Of a stretch of 64,000 nucleotides of DNA, positions 56,200 to 64,000 are shown piece by piece; positions within the stretch are counted from its first letter, which is position 1, and the number at the start of each line of letters is the position of its first letter. The stretch comes from Bradyrhizobium sp. Ghvi. Lineage in GTDB: Bacteria > Pseudomonadota > Alphaproteobacteria > Rhizobiales > Xanthobacteraceae. Below the pieces are notes generated by a model that was not told the DNA's origin, searched no databases, and saw only the letters and a program-made list of their open reading frames with translations. The position numbers and the translations under genes are program-made. The DNA lies in the NCBI RefSeq assembly GCF_900115265.1, contig NZ_FOVU01000010.1, forward strand, positions 62,001 to 126,000. The letters are read 5' to 3'.

Positions 56200-56649
56200 T
56201 CAGCCGATCGCTTCCAAGTCTGCCAGGCATTTTGCGATGTTGTCTTTTGCTTCGTTCAGAAGCCTTTTCGTTTCTTCTAGCCGCTTGAAATCGGGCTTCA
56301 CCGGTCCAGCGCTCACCGCACTTAGGTGACCGCAAATGGTCGTGAGATCGTTCGACATGTCCTCAAGAACGAAGGCTACGTTTTCAAGGGGCACCAGTTC
56401 TGAAAAGAAGGTCTTCGATAGGGCATCGTCTTGGCCGATTGGACCCTCGAACTTTACCTCCACCAGCGGGACCAGGACGTCGCGATCGTCGCGAGCAGCT
56501 TTGCCCACACTCATGATCAGCGAGCTGAAGGTTGTAGAGATGTATGTCAGTCGACCGACCAAGGCGCTTCCGTACAGAACAACAGAGCCGGGATCGCTTT
56601 GCGCCTCATCCGGCTTCAAAGCATTAAGATCCTCATTCGGCATGTTCAC
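56200..56649 (-). CDS. Hypothetical small protein of the nitrilase-linked operon
   Basis: 149 residues, soluble, acidic, no signal peptide. Two helical stretches are likely (GRLTYISTTFSSLIMSVGKA; RLEETKRLLNEAKDNIAKCL). Its start (MNMPNED) overlaps the end of the preceding gene by 17 bases, arguing for co-translation. I recognise no family. Composition is that of a real protein and the frame is closed by a normal stop. Confidence 0.65.
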   Translation of the reverse strand: MNMPNEDLNALKPDEAQSDPGSVVLYGSALVGRLTYISTTFSSLIMSVGKAARDDRDVLVPLVEVKFEGPIGQDDALSKTFFSELVPLENVAFVLEDMSNDLTTICGHLSAVSAGPVKPDFKRLEETKRLLNEAKDNIAKCLADLEAIG

Positions 56650-57592
56650 CCTCTTCGTGCAGATGGAGCGCCCCTACAGCGAATGAGGCGGGTTTGGGAC
56701 TGTTTGCCGCCTCAATGGCATAGGAGCCGTGAGCTTCGGCCTTTTTTGTCTGGATGATGGTGACCGAAAGCCCTTGGTATGAGTTCTTTGTCCTGGCCTT
56801 CATGTATCCGGGCGCTGCAGGTGCTGGTCCATGAAAATGAAGCAGATCTTCCATGGCGCGACGGATGCGAAGGGCGTCGGCATTGAACAGCCCAGCCGTA
56901 TTCGGTGCGAGCACAGAGCTCTGTATCGCCAGGTCAAAGGAGCGAAGAACCGCATCCGCGGCTAGATGATGGGGGTGAGCAGCCTCAGCTAAAAGATATT
57001 TGTCTTCTAGGATTGCGGGCAACTGCCTACGCTTCTTGCCTTCACGCTTTTCGCGATTTTCAAGCTCAAGCAAGCCCTCGCGTGTCAAAGCGAAATGAGC
57101 AAATTTCCCCTGCGCTGTTCGTTCCACAAATCGCGCATTCGTCATCAATCGAAGAATACGGCTCAGATTGGCATCTCTGAGTTCTAGCTTCTGGGCGATC
57201 GCGGCCTTCTCCATCTGGCGCGACGGCGCGTCGCGGAGCAGCCGAAGGATTGCCACCACGTGCTGACGATGCATGACCTCGCTTGGACGGGCGAGCTTGG
57301 AGGTGTTGATCGACATTTGCAGAAGATCGTAGAATGCTCGGAACCGCTCCGCGTAGGCGGCATTCCTCGGCCCGAGCGTTGCGCTCGTCCGTCGCAGGAT
57401 GTCAAACCATTCTCGCAGCTCAGGATCCCGCCGGCGGCTCTCGAGCGCATTCCAAATCCAGGCGCCGAGCGTGGCGTAGAGTCGCTCCAGACTTCTTTCG
57501 GATCCCTCTTTGAGCAATTCCGAAATGAGGCGCCTGGCCTCCGTCGCCGTCGCTTCGCCCGTCTCTATCTTTTCCAATCCTATGTCAGACAT
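56633..57592 (-). CDS. Hypothetical protein with central winged-helix domain
   Basis: 319 residues. The N-terminal part is helical (ERLYATLGAWIWNALESRRR). About residues 105-180 look like a MarR/ArsR-type winged helix (RQHVVAILRLLRDAPSRQME; LSRILRLMTNARFVERTAQG; FALTREGLLELE). The C-terminal region is unfamiliar. It lies 68 bases after the nitrilase-like gene and overlaps the small gene that follows. It could regulate the operon or act with the enzyme; no assigned family. Confidence 0.7.
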   Translation of the reverse strand: MSDIGLEKIETGEATATEARRLISELLKEGSERSLERLYATLGAWIWNALESRRRDPELREWFDILRRTSATLGPRNAAYAERFRAFYDLLQMSINTSKLARPSEVMHRQHVVAILRLLRDAPSRQMEKAAIAQKLELRDANLSRILRLMTNARFVERTAQGKFAHFALTREGLLELENREKREGKKRRQLPAILEDKYLLAEAAHPHHLAADAVLRSFDLAIQSSVLAPNTAGLFNADALRIRRAMEDLLHFHGPAPAAPGYMKARTKNSYQGLSVTIIQTKKAEAHGSYAIEAANSPKPASFAVGALHLHEEGEHAE

Positions 57593-57660
57593 GGGCTAGA
57601 CCTACATCACAACCGTTAAGGACGTTTTACAACGCTTTACTCTGATTTTGGTCCCGGAAT

Positions 57661-59010
57661 CTAGATGTCAAGAGCCCATTTGTAGGTGCTCCAGATGGTT
57701 TTTTGACCGAGTTCCCGTGCTGAAACCGAGTTCGGTTCCTTCATTGGAGGTAGGATTGTACCTAGTCTTTCATCCTTGAAAGCCGTGTGGGTGGGATGTT
57801 GCACCACGAAACTTCGCGTACCGAACCGCACCTCGACTTGGGCTGCTGTGGTCTGGTGGCCTTGCATGGTGCGGTCGTTCCCCATCGAGGGCACAAGCAT
57901 CACGTCGACATCGAGCTCGCTGAACGGCGTCTCGCACACGTCGCAGAAATCAAGGCAAATGGCGACGCCAATCAAGGCACCTTCGGTGGCAAGGACACAT
58001 ATGCGATCGCCTGCAGCGATGTTTTCCGTGCCCCAATCATCGTCCGCGTAAGGAGCGATCTTGTCGTAGATCAGGCGCTCCTCTCCATATCCGTCATAGA
58101 TACGGGCTCGGTTTACGGTCCCATGATCGCCTGCCTCGTGCCAGGTTCCCGGAATCAGAATTTCGGGCGCTTCGAGCTCATCAGTGATGTCACGCTCGCG
58201 GACAAGTTTGATAATCCTCTCCCGCAAATCCGGGGGAACGGTGAGCTCGGGCCAGACAACCGCGATGCAATTTTCTCGCAGCGCCTCGCCGATCTGCACC
58301 GCAATTGCCTCTGTTGCAGAATGCGCCTCTAGGCTGGCGACCGTAAAGCGCTTATCGTCGTCAACCAAAATGAACTCGGGATTAAGCTTCAGCGCCTTGA
58401 ACAGGCAAGCTCCCATCTTCCACTTGCTTGCATCCTTGGATGCACTATGCAGCGTTCGGCTATCGACCACGTGGACGGGGTAGCCCTGTATCAGTGCAGG
58501 CAATATCCGGTGAAAGAGCATGCCACGCTTCGAATAGGCTTGCCCCCGTCGGGCCGGGCGCAAGGCACTGACGCCTTGCCGCGGAATGAACCAGCATCCG
58601 AGCTGCTCGAGGTGCCACTCACTTGGCCCGATCGGCCAGTGAGAGCGCCGTTCAGCAAGCACGCGGTCGATTTCCCGTATGAGGCCAGCCATCGTTAGCG
58701 CAGCCAATTCGGGCGTTTCATCGGATAGCGACCACGAAAGATGACCGTCTCCTATCGAGTCGGTGAAAGTTTCTCGCGCCTGCTCGATCCGCTTCTCGGT
58801 CAGGTTGCGGTAGGCCTTGTGGACGCTTCCGGGCGCACGGCGAAACAGCGCGTCAAGACCAACCAGAGCTTTTCTGAGCTCGTCCCGATTTGCATTCGCA
58901 ATCTCCTCGTGCCCGCGTGCCAGCTCTTGAGCTGCCTTTTTCCAGACAGCAAACGCCTCTCTCTCGGTTCGGTGGTCGGCGGGCGCAGGCAAAATCTTCG
59001 TCCAAATCAC
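57661..59010 (-). CDS. Carbon-nitrogen hydrolase (nitrilase superfamily) with unfamiliar N-terminal region
   Basis: 449 residues, longer than most nitrilases. Residues 1 to about 205 form an unrecognised, largely helical region (REAFAVWKKAAQELARGHEE). From about 235 the nitrilase catalytic triad is visible: E255 (VVWPEL), K317 (IYDKIAPY) and C352 (VAICLDFCD). RFGTRSFVVQHPTHTA follows. Intact residues suggest an active amidase or amide-forming enzyme. It is the first gene of a three-gene minus-strand operon. Related nitrilase modules occur attached to some defence reverse transcriptases, but no polymerase motif is present here. Confidence 0.75.
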   Translation of the reverse strand: MIWTKILPAPADHRTEREAFAVWKKAAQELARGHEEIANANRDELRKALVGLDALFRRAPGSVHKAYRNLTEKRIEQARETFTDSIGDGHLSWSLSDETPELAALTMAGLIREIDRVLAERRSHWPIGPSEWHLEQLGCWFIPRQGVSALRPARRGQAYSKRGMLFHRILPALIQGYPVHVVDSRTLHSASKDASKWKMGACLFKALKLNPEFILVDDDKRFTVASLEAHSATEAIAVQIGEALRENCIAVVWPELTVPPDLRERIIKLVRERDITDELEAPEILIPGTWHEAGDHGTVNRARIYDGYGEERLIYDKIAPYADDDWGTENIAAGDRICVLATEGALIGVAICLDFCDVCETPFSELDVDVMLVPSMGNDRTMQGHQTTAAQVEVRFGTRSFVVQHPTHTAFKDERLGTILPPMKEPNSVSARELGQKTIWSTYKWALDI

Positions 59011-59272
59011 GTAAGCAATATGTCTCTTCGATAGGCGCGCGCTGACAAGTTTGCAATCGGCTCGACGCGTTGCTCACACTTCTTCTCGAATTGTCTGGTG
59101 CTTCAGCCCGCTTTCGATGACGTCCCCGCGAGGCGCGGAAAATCTGCGCGAACAGGACTAGGGACAATGAAAAGCTGCAATGTAGTCACGACACTATTGA
59201 CGAACCGCTGCGACTGTTTTTCAATCTGGGCGGGAGATCCGCGCGCGGTCAGCGACGTGGACGGGGGCGATT
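59011..59272. promoter_or_regulatory. Divergent intergenic region, nitrilase operon / exported-protein group
   Basis: 262 bases between two oppositely oriented gene groups; both promoters must lie here. Short frames crossing it are not credible genes. No specific site identified. Confidence 0.4.
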
Positions 59273-60355
59273 ATGTGGAAATTTAGCCGGGCCGCGGCAT
59301 GCGCGGGCATTTGCCTTGTCATGAGTGGGTGCACCAGTCTGTACTACATTCATGATCCGCAGACCGGCGTGATCACGGCCGGTGAGCTGCCGCATTTTCT
59401 GAAGTCAATCAGGTGCGAGGTCGTAACCTTCTACCAGATCGAGCGCGAGAGGCGGAAGGAATACCTTAAGATTTACAAAACGCGGCCTGAAGAAGCGTTC
59501 GACAGGTACGCTCATTTCGACATCGATCCCTTTCTGTATGGCACCTTTTTCCTTGAATTGAAGGTGACCGATACGGGCGGACTCGGCTCCGGTACAGCAT
59601 TCGACTACAAGCGAATTCTCAACGCGACAAGCAATGACGTCACTCATGTCGGTCCCACCGCTTCGGGCCAGGACACTTATGACCTGATCTGGTCATTCCT
59701 CATGAAGCAGAATGCCCAGCTTGCGTCCGATACCACTCCTGCCTCGGTCGGTTCGGCGACCTATGAACGTGGTTGCTATCGTGGAACGCCCACCGATCTG
59801 GCCGAGCTCGAGGCCCTCGCTGAGGACAAATTTCCGGAGCGGGTCGCTTACAAGCGCATCATTGTCGATGCTTCGAAGCCGTTTGCAGCATGGTTACGTG
59901 ACAACGCTGTTCTGATCTCCGCCAACAACCTGACGCCGGCGATGCCCTCGGAGAGCGCGGAGCCGGCGCAAATGACATACACTTTTTCGGTTCAGGTGAC
60001 CGGCGGCATCGAGGCAAAGTACTCCCTCACTTCGGTGCGTTGGACGCCCGCTGCAGTCCAGGCTTCCGCCTCCGCGCAGCAGTTCAGCAATCTCGGGATT
60101 TACATAAATGGTCCGAATGCGGTCCTCGCCAACGGAGCCAAATCCGGTTCGGCAGGCTACGCGGCAAAAACGCCGCCGCTCGGATCAAAAGACAACCCCA
60201 TTTATACCGCGCCCTTGCCAAGCGGGGAGAAATCGCAGGAATTTCCGGGAGGGGCGGGATCCGGGGGGCGCCGAAGTGGGGGCGGACCTCGGACCAATGG
60301 TTTCATTGTGGCGCCGGTGCCGGTCTTCCCGCCGAGCCCAACTCCGACGCAGTAG
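59273..60355 (+). CDS. Hypothetical lipoprotein
   Basis: 360 residues. The N-terminus MWKFSRAAACAGICLVMSGC ends in a lipobox, giving a lipid-modified C20. The middle is mixed helix/strand with a charged segment (FYQIERERRKEYLKIYKTRP). The C-terminus (about 290-360) is glycine/serine/proline-rich and low in complexity. I recognise no family. It is followed after five bases by an exported protease gene, so it may be a periplasmic or outer-membrane partner of the hydrolases encoded next. Confidence 0.75.
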   Translation: MWKFSRAAACAGICLVMSGCTSLYYIHDPQTGVITAGELPHFLKSIRCEVVTFYQIERERRKEYLKIYKTRPEEAFDRYAHFDIDPFLYGTFFLELKVTDTGGLGSGTAFDYKRILNATSNDVTHVGPTASGQDTYDLIWSFLMKQNAQLASDTTPASVGSATYERGCYRGTPTDLAELEALAEDKFPERVAYKRIIVDASKPFAAWLRDNAVLISANNLTPAMPSESAEPAQMTYTFSVQVTGGIEAKYSLTSVRWTPAAVQASASAQQFSNLGIYINGPNAVLANGAKSGSAGYAAKTPPLGSKDNPIYTAPLPSGEKSQEFPGGAGSGGRRSGGGPRTNGFIVAPVPVFPPSPTPTQ

Positions 60356-60360
60356 AAAGC

Positions 60361-61035
60361 ATGTTTCGTCTCTGGTTGCCCAGACTCGTATTGCTACTCG
60401 CGCTCTCACTGCCTTGGAGCGCGAATGCTCAGCCTGCGCTTCCTTCGGGCGTGTCCGAAATGGAGCTGTTTGGCACGGTCATCCGCGGCTCGAAATGGGA
60501 CATCAAGGAAATTCCAGTCTGTTGGGAAAACCTCAAAGCGAAGGACAGCAAATATGCCGACCTCGTCCGCAAAGCGGTTGCTGAGACTTGGGAGACGGCG
60601 GCGCAAGGGGGCGTCCGGTTTGCAAAGACCTGGCCCGCCTGTACCGGCGGCGCGCCTGGCGTTCATGTGCGGATCGCTGACGAGGGTGCTCACACGGATG
60701 TCGTCGGCAAATACCTGGACGGCAAACCATCGGGCATGACTCTCAATTTCAGTTTCAATCATTGGAGCAAAGGCTGCCAAGACAAACGCGAATTTTGCAT
60801 TCGCGCGGTCGCGGTCCATGAATTCGGACATGCGCTTGGCTTCACGCATGAGCAGAATCGTGATGATGCTCCAGAGCAGTGCCGCAACGAAAAGGCGTCT
60901 GGCTCGGTCGGCGATTACAAAGTCACCAAATACGACCCCGATTCAATAATGAACTATTGTAATTCAGCATGGAATGGAAACGGACAATTAAGCCCACTCG
61001 ATATCGCCGCTGTCAGGACTTTCTATCCGTCCTGA
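60361..61035 (+). CDS. Exported zinc metalloprotease (metzincin type)
   Basis: 224 residues with a signal peptide (LVLLLALSLPWSANA, cleavage before QP). The zinc motif HEFGHALGFTHEQ gives H153, E154, H157 and H163 in the HExxHxxGxxH pattern, and M197 in SIMNYC is a likely Met-turn. Cysteines at 54, 94, 139, 146, 174 and 200 could form disulfides outside the cytoplasm. The closing SPLDIAAVRTFYPS matches matrixin/astacin-like bacterial proteases. The frame extends back to 60040 but that overlaps the lipoprotein gene. Confidence 0.85.
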   Translation: MFRLWLPRLVLLLALSLPWSANAQPALPSGVSEMELFGTVIRGSKWDIKEIPVCWENLKAKDSKYADLVRKAVAETWETAAQGGVRFAKTWPACTGGAPGVHVRIADEGAHTDVVGKYLDGKPSGMTLNFSFNHWSKGCQDKREFCIRAVAVHEFGHALGFTHEQNRDDAPEQCRNEKASGSVGDYKVTKYDPDSIMNYCNSAWNGNGQLSPLDIAAVRTFYPS

Positions 61036-62210
61036 CATTTGGCGTCCTGACATTGACGTCCGCGCCGGCGCGAGCTGACCGTGCTGCGGTCCAGATTGCC
61101 GCGCGCTACAACGTCAGGACGGTTCACGTCCAGTTCGTTGGCGTGATGTTCAACGGCAAGCAGGAAGTCGGTGGCGGCTCCGGGCTACTGATCGGCGATA
61201 GTCTCGTGCTGACCAACAGCCATGTCATCGGCCGCGAGGAAAACTACAAGACGCTCGAGATCGATGCACGGTTCGGATCTCGCAATGCCAATCCAATCAA
61301 GGTCACGGCCGTGCATCGAGACGATGCGCGAGACCTGGCACTCCTCGAATTGGCGCAACCCGCGGCAAGCAGCGGCGGAGCCTCGCGATGTCCGATGCCC
61401 GTGATCGACAACAATCAGCAAGCCCCGATGGGCACCCAGCTGTATCTGCTCGGCTATCCCCTTGATCTGGATCTCAGCATCTCGAGCGGCTTGATCAGCA
61501 ACCAAACGAGCCCCAATGGCCGCTGGCAGACCGATACGGTCATGAATGTCGGCAACAGCGGCGGGCCGGCTTTCAATGAGTTCGGAGCACTGCTTGGGAT
61601 CGCGGTCGGCGGTATCGTCAAGTGGAATGAGGCACAGGTTTCGGGGGTCAACTTCATCATCCCCGCGACCGTGATCACCGCAAGCCCACTCTACGACATG
61701 ATCGCGGCCATTCCCCAGCCGTCCGTTTGCTGGACGAAATGGGTCGACACAACGATCTCGTTTGAGAACTGGAGCAAGCTAAACTCAACACATGTGCAGA
61801 CCCAGGCCAATGCTGGTGTGAAGATCCCCGAGATTCTAGCCGGAGCAATCCACACTCTCACGCCCGAAGACCGCCGCCTCATCGTAAACGTGCCAGTATC
61901 GCAGCTTGTCGAGCCGAAGCAGATCGATCGCTCGTATACGGTCGACAAGACCAAGGACGATCACCCGGTCGTGTTTGCCGAGCACTCGGCGGACTATACC
62001 GAGACGTTCCCTGCTGAGCCCGGCTATCGCGTCACAGGATGCAGCTGGCATGTCGAGACCGCAAATGGAGCCAGCAATATCGCTTGCGCGATTAACGACG
62101 GCGGAGCGCAGGCGCGATTCACCTACAAGCTCACCAGCGGACCTGCTGTGGACAGGTACCGCGGATGGTTGGGGGCTACGGTCAATGTGTCTCAGGTGCT
62201 CGCGAAGTAG
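60969..62210 (+). CDS. Exported trypsin-like serine protease
   Basis: 413 residues. After a basic start, FLSVLTFGVLTLTSAPARA forms a signal peptide. The S1 triad is H85 (LTNSHVI), D122 (DARDLALLEL) and S197 (GNSGGPAF), in correct order and spacing for a DegP/V8-like protease domain. About 180 C-terminal residues form a separate, unrecognised domain without a PDZ signature. The ATG lies 67 bases inside the metalloprotease gene, in another frame; a later start would lose part of the signal peptide. Confidence 0.82.
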   Translation: MEWKRTIKPTRYRRCQDFLSVLTFGVLTLTSAPARADRAAVQIAARYNVRTVHVQFVGVMFNGKQEVGGGSGLLIGDSLVLTNSHVIGREENYKTLEIDARFGSRNANPIKVTAVHRDDARDLALLELAQPAASSGGASRCPMPVIDNNQQAPMGTQLYLLGYPLDLDLSISSGLISNQTSPNGRWQTDTVMNVGNSGGPAFNEFGALLGIAVGGIVKWNEAQVSGVNFIIPATVITASPLYDMIAAIPQPSVCWTKWVDTTISFENWSKLNSTHVQTQANAGVKIPEILAGAIHTLTPEDRRLIVNVPVSQLVEPKQIDRSYTVDKTKDDHPVVFAEHSADYTETFPAEPGYRVTGCSWHVETANGASNIACAINDGGAQARFTYKLTSGPAVDRYRGWLGATVNVSQVLAK

Positions 62211-62220
62211 GTGTCGATAG

Positions 62221-63561
62221 ATGGTCATGCTTGCATCGCAGATTCCGGCCTCGAGCCGTCTGCAAGGGATCGGACAGAGTTACTGGCACCTGCGGACAGT
62301 GCTCATTGTTTTATTCTGCGCGCTCGCGACCGGTTGCGCCCACCAGGCTCCGGTCTCACAGCCGCTCAATTCGCACGTCCACAAGACTCCCCAGAAACAT
62401 GGGAGCACGTTGAAGAGATACGGCTACCGCTACGGCCCTGGATACTACCACAATATCCGCCACTACCATGCCGACCGATCATGGCGGCGGACAACCGGTG
62501 AGGCAAGCGAGGAGGCACCTCCCGGCAAAAGCACCACGGGAGCGGAGGTGGTGGTCAACAAGCCCGCGATCAAAGGCGTGGTACCAGTCTACTTTGCCAC
62601 GGACCGAGAGGTGACCGGCGGACCCGGTCTGGAATTAGGCCAGATCTCCTACGGTCGGGCCGCTACCAATACCTTTGGCTGTGTGACGGTCAGCATTCCG
62701 GTCGTCCACAAGATGGGCGAAGTGGAAGTTCCGGGAACGAGCTGGTGGGGAACCGAGGCGGAGCAGGATGGGAAACACTTCCGAATTCAGAAGCTCAGTC
62801 GGCTTTCACGGGAAGAGTTTGCCGCCGCTATAGCTAATCCGGCCGATAGCCTGATGCTCTTTGTGCATGGCTACCATGTTGCGTTTCGAGATGCTGCCTT
62901 CAAGGCTGCTCAAATCGCTTTTGACGCGAACTACAAAGGTCGCGTCATGATGTATTCCTGGCCCTCTAAGGGCGGATTACCGGACTATGACTATGACCGT
63001 GAGAGCGCGCTGTACGCCCCGGATGGACTGTTCGACCTTCTCCAACTCATCAAGAAGGAGGAGAAGGTCTCTAGGATCATCGTGATCGCGCATAGCCTGG
63101 GCAGCGAAGTCGTCTTAGGCGCGTTGCAGCAAGCTGCGCTAGGCCACACTTCGCTCGGGATTACCGAGTTGATTTTTGCGGCGCCCGACGTGGATCGCGA
63201 CGTTTATCTGCAGCGAGCGAGCCAGATCAAGGCAGCCGCGGGCGCGGTGACGCTGTATGCGTCCTCGACGGATCTCGCATTGCTCGCTTCCATGAAGAAA
63301 GCGCAATCCAAATCGCGGATGGGATTTGTGACCAAGAGCGGTCCAACTCTCGTGCCTGGTATCGAAACAATCGATGTTTCCGCCGTGGGAAGCGAGATGT
63401 TTGCTCTCAACCATAGTACGTACTCTACCAGCCGCGCGGTTCTCGATGACATTGGCCGGATTATCTCGTCTTCAGCGCATCTTAAGCCGCCGCAGCGGAC
63501 GCCAACTTTGCGCTCGATGCCGGACGAGGCCAACACCACTTATTGGATGTACCCATATTAA
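62221..63561 (+). CDS. Lipoprotein alpha/beta hydrolase (DUF900-like)
   Basis: 446 residues. A lipobox ALATGC gives C39. A histidine/tyrosine-rich low-complexity stretch (about 52-84) follows. The hydrolase fold has VPVYFATDREVTG, SLMLFVHGYHVAFRDAAFKA, MMYSWPSKG and the nucleophile S292 in VIAHSLGSEVVLGAL, with APDVDRDVY for the acid. This is the DUF900 pattern. Last of four consecutive genes for exported proteins; 10 bases after the serine protease gene. Confidence 0.85.
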   Translation: MVMLASQIPASSRLQGIGQSYWHLRTVLIVLFCALATGCAHQAPVSQPLNSHVHKTPQKHGSTLKRYGYRYGPGYYHNIRHYHADRSWRRTTGEASEEAPPGKSTTGAEVVVNKPAIKGVVPVYFATDREVTGGPGLELGQISYGRAATNTFGCVTVSIPVVHKMGEVEVPGTSWWGTEAEQDGKHFRIQKLSRLSREEFAAAIANPADSLMLFVHGYHVAFRDAAFKAAQIAFDANYKGRVMMYSWPSKGGLPDYDYDRESALYAPDGLFDLLQLIKKEEKVSRIIVIAHSLGSEVVLGALQQAALGHTSLGITELIFAAPDVDRDVYLQRASQIKAAAGAVTLYASSTDLALLASMKKAQSKSRMGFVTKSGPTLVPGIETIDVSAVGSEMFALNHSTYSTSRAVLDDIGRIISSSAHLKPPQRTPTLRSMPDEANTTYWMYPY

Positions 63562-63774
63562 GATTCCAGCAGGATCTTGTGCGGAGAAGCCATGTTTCGG
63601 ATGCGACCTTTCCCTCGCCAGGAGGCGCGATCATTACTGCGGGCCTTTAATAACTATCGAGATGCAGATCGCGACGCAATGTTCGCACACCTACGATAGC
63701 AGCACGGCACGATTCCGATGATGATCATTGCAACGCGGGGACAGATCTCACCAGTGGCTGGAAAACTACCGGTC

Positions 63775-63972
63775 TTAATTCCTCAATGGGGCCGCGATCT
63801 CGAACAAGGTGTCGCCTTGGTCGTCGTACACCGTCACGGAACGACCAGTGCGCGCCGCGATCTCGAGGGCCACGGCGCGGGCTTTTTCATCGTTGACCAA
63901 GTCGATCACGATGACGGTCGCGCGCGGGGCGTTGGTATGCCTCACTAAAATGATGTCAGCGGCGGTACCCAA
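63775..63972 (-). CDS. Small hypothetical protein
   Basis: 65 residues from a TTG start preceded by GAGGAA at the window edge. The sequence ATVIVIDLVNDEKARAVALE and TGRSVTVYDDQGDTLFEI has regular alternation of strand and helix and good codon bias. It resembles short conserved proteins common in Bradyrhizobium. No function is known to me. Confidence 0.5.
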   Translation of the reverse strand: MGTAADIILVRHTNAPRATVIVIDLVNDEKARAVALEIAARTGRSVTVYDDQGDTLFEIAAPLRN

Positions 63973-64000
63973 ATCGGCTGTTCCTCTGCGGGGAATGGCT

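Noticed and set aside
57661..59010. Reverse-transcriptase/nitrilase defence fusion
   Set aside because: The N-terminal region has no polymerase motif such as the YxDD box; only the nitrilase part is supported.
1..64000. tRNA, rRNA, CRISPR arrays and replication origins
   Set aside because: No cloverleaf, ribosomal, repeat-spacer or DnaA-box cluster pattern was noticed anywhere; short RNA genes could still be missed without a covariance search.

Overview
The window looks like part of a Bradyrhizobium-type alphaproteobacterial genome. It is GC-rich and dominated by ABC/TRAP uptake operons with LysR, IclR and Nac-type regulators. It also carries a tts-box-driven type III effector of the rhizobial NopP kind and an RpoH/CIRCE-like heat-shock locus. 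No rRNA, tRNA, CRISPR array or replication origin was seen. I ran no database search: family calls rest on motifs, protein length, gene order and recognition of the sequence.

Layout. 1-2458: the left edge cuts a citrate lyase alpha gene (citF, minus). A decayed serine-recombinase gene and an IclR regulator follow. 2662-8561: an operon with a class V aminotransferase, a polar amino-acid ABC importer (two permeases, ATPase, binding protein) and an amidohydrolase; the divergent IclR gene probably controls it. 8667-11641: an accessory stretch with an IS66 remnant, a tts box, a NopP-like effector, a terminator hairpin and a decayed DUF6527-like gene. 11642-13633: a chemoreceptor. 14112-20854: a GcvA-type LysR gene divergent from an SDR / split transketolase / TRAP operon. 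20907-28197 (minus): a secreted tannase/feruloyl-esterase-like enzyme, then an SMP-30 lactonase and a sugar ABC importer. 28561-35992: an LLM monooxygenase divergent from a TauD-like dioxygenase and SsuABC-like importer. That operon ends in a flavoprotein gene broken by two frameshifts and fused by deletion to the tail of a ferredoxin gene.

36546-41431 is rich in broken genes: a groEL with one frameshift, two intact small heat-shock genes, and a hipBA toxin-antitoxin locus that is frameshifted throughout but keeps a nearly perfect operator palindrome. 41555-53268 is an intact catabolic island: an aminotransferase and an RraA-like aldolase divergent from a Nac-like regulator, then BCCP, biotin carboxylase, PxpB, PxpC, a second BCCP-like protein without the biotin lysine, PxpA, an SDR and a complete amino-acid ABC importer. 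This suggests import and ATP/biotin-dependent opening of 5-oxoproline or a related lactam.

53315-64000: a broken pentapeptide-repeat gene, a PAS chemoreceptor, a CoA-transferase scrap, an unfamiliar three-gene minus-strand operon (nitrilase-superfamily enzyme, winged-helix-like protein, small protein), and a plus-strand group of four exported proteins (lipoprotein, metzincin-type zinc protease, trypsin-like protease, lipoprotein alpha/beta hydrolase). The last two groups, the non-biotinylated BCCP paralogue and the effector locus are the best candidates for new biology.
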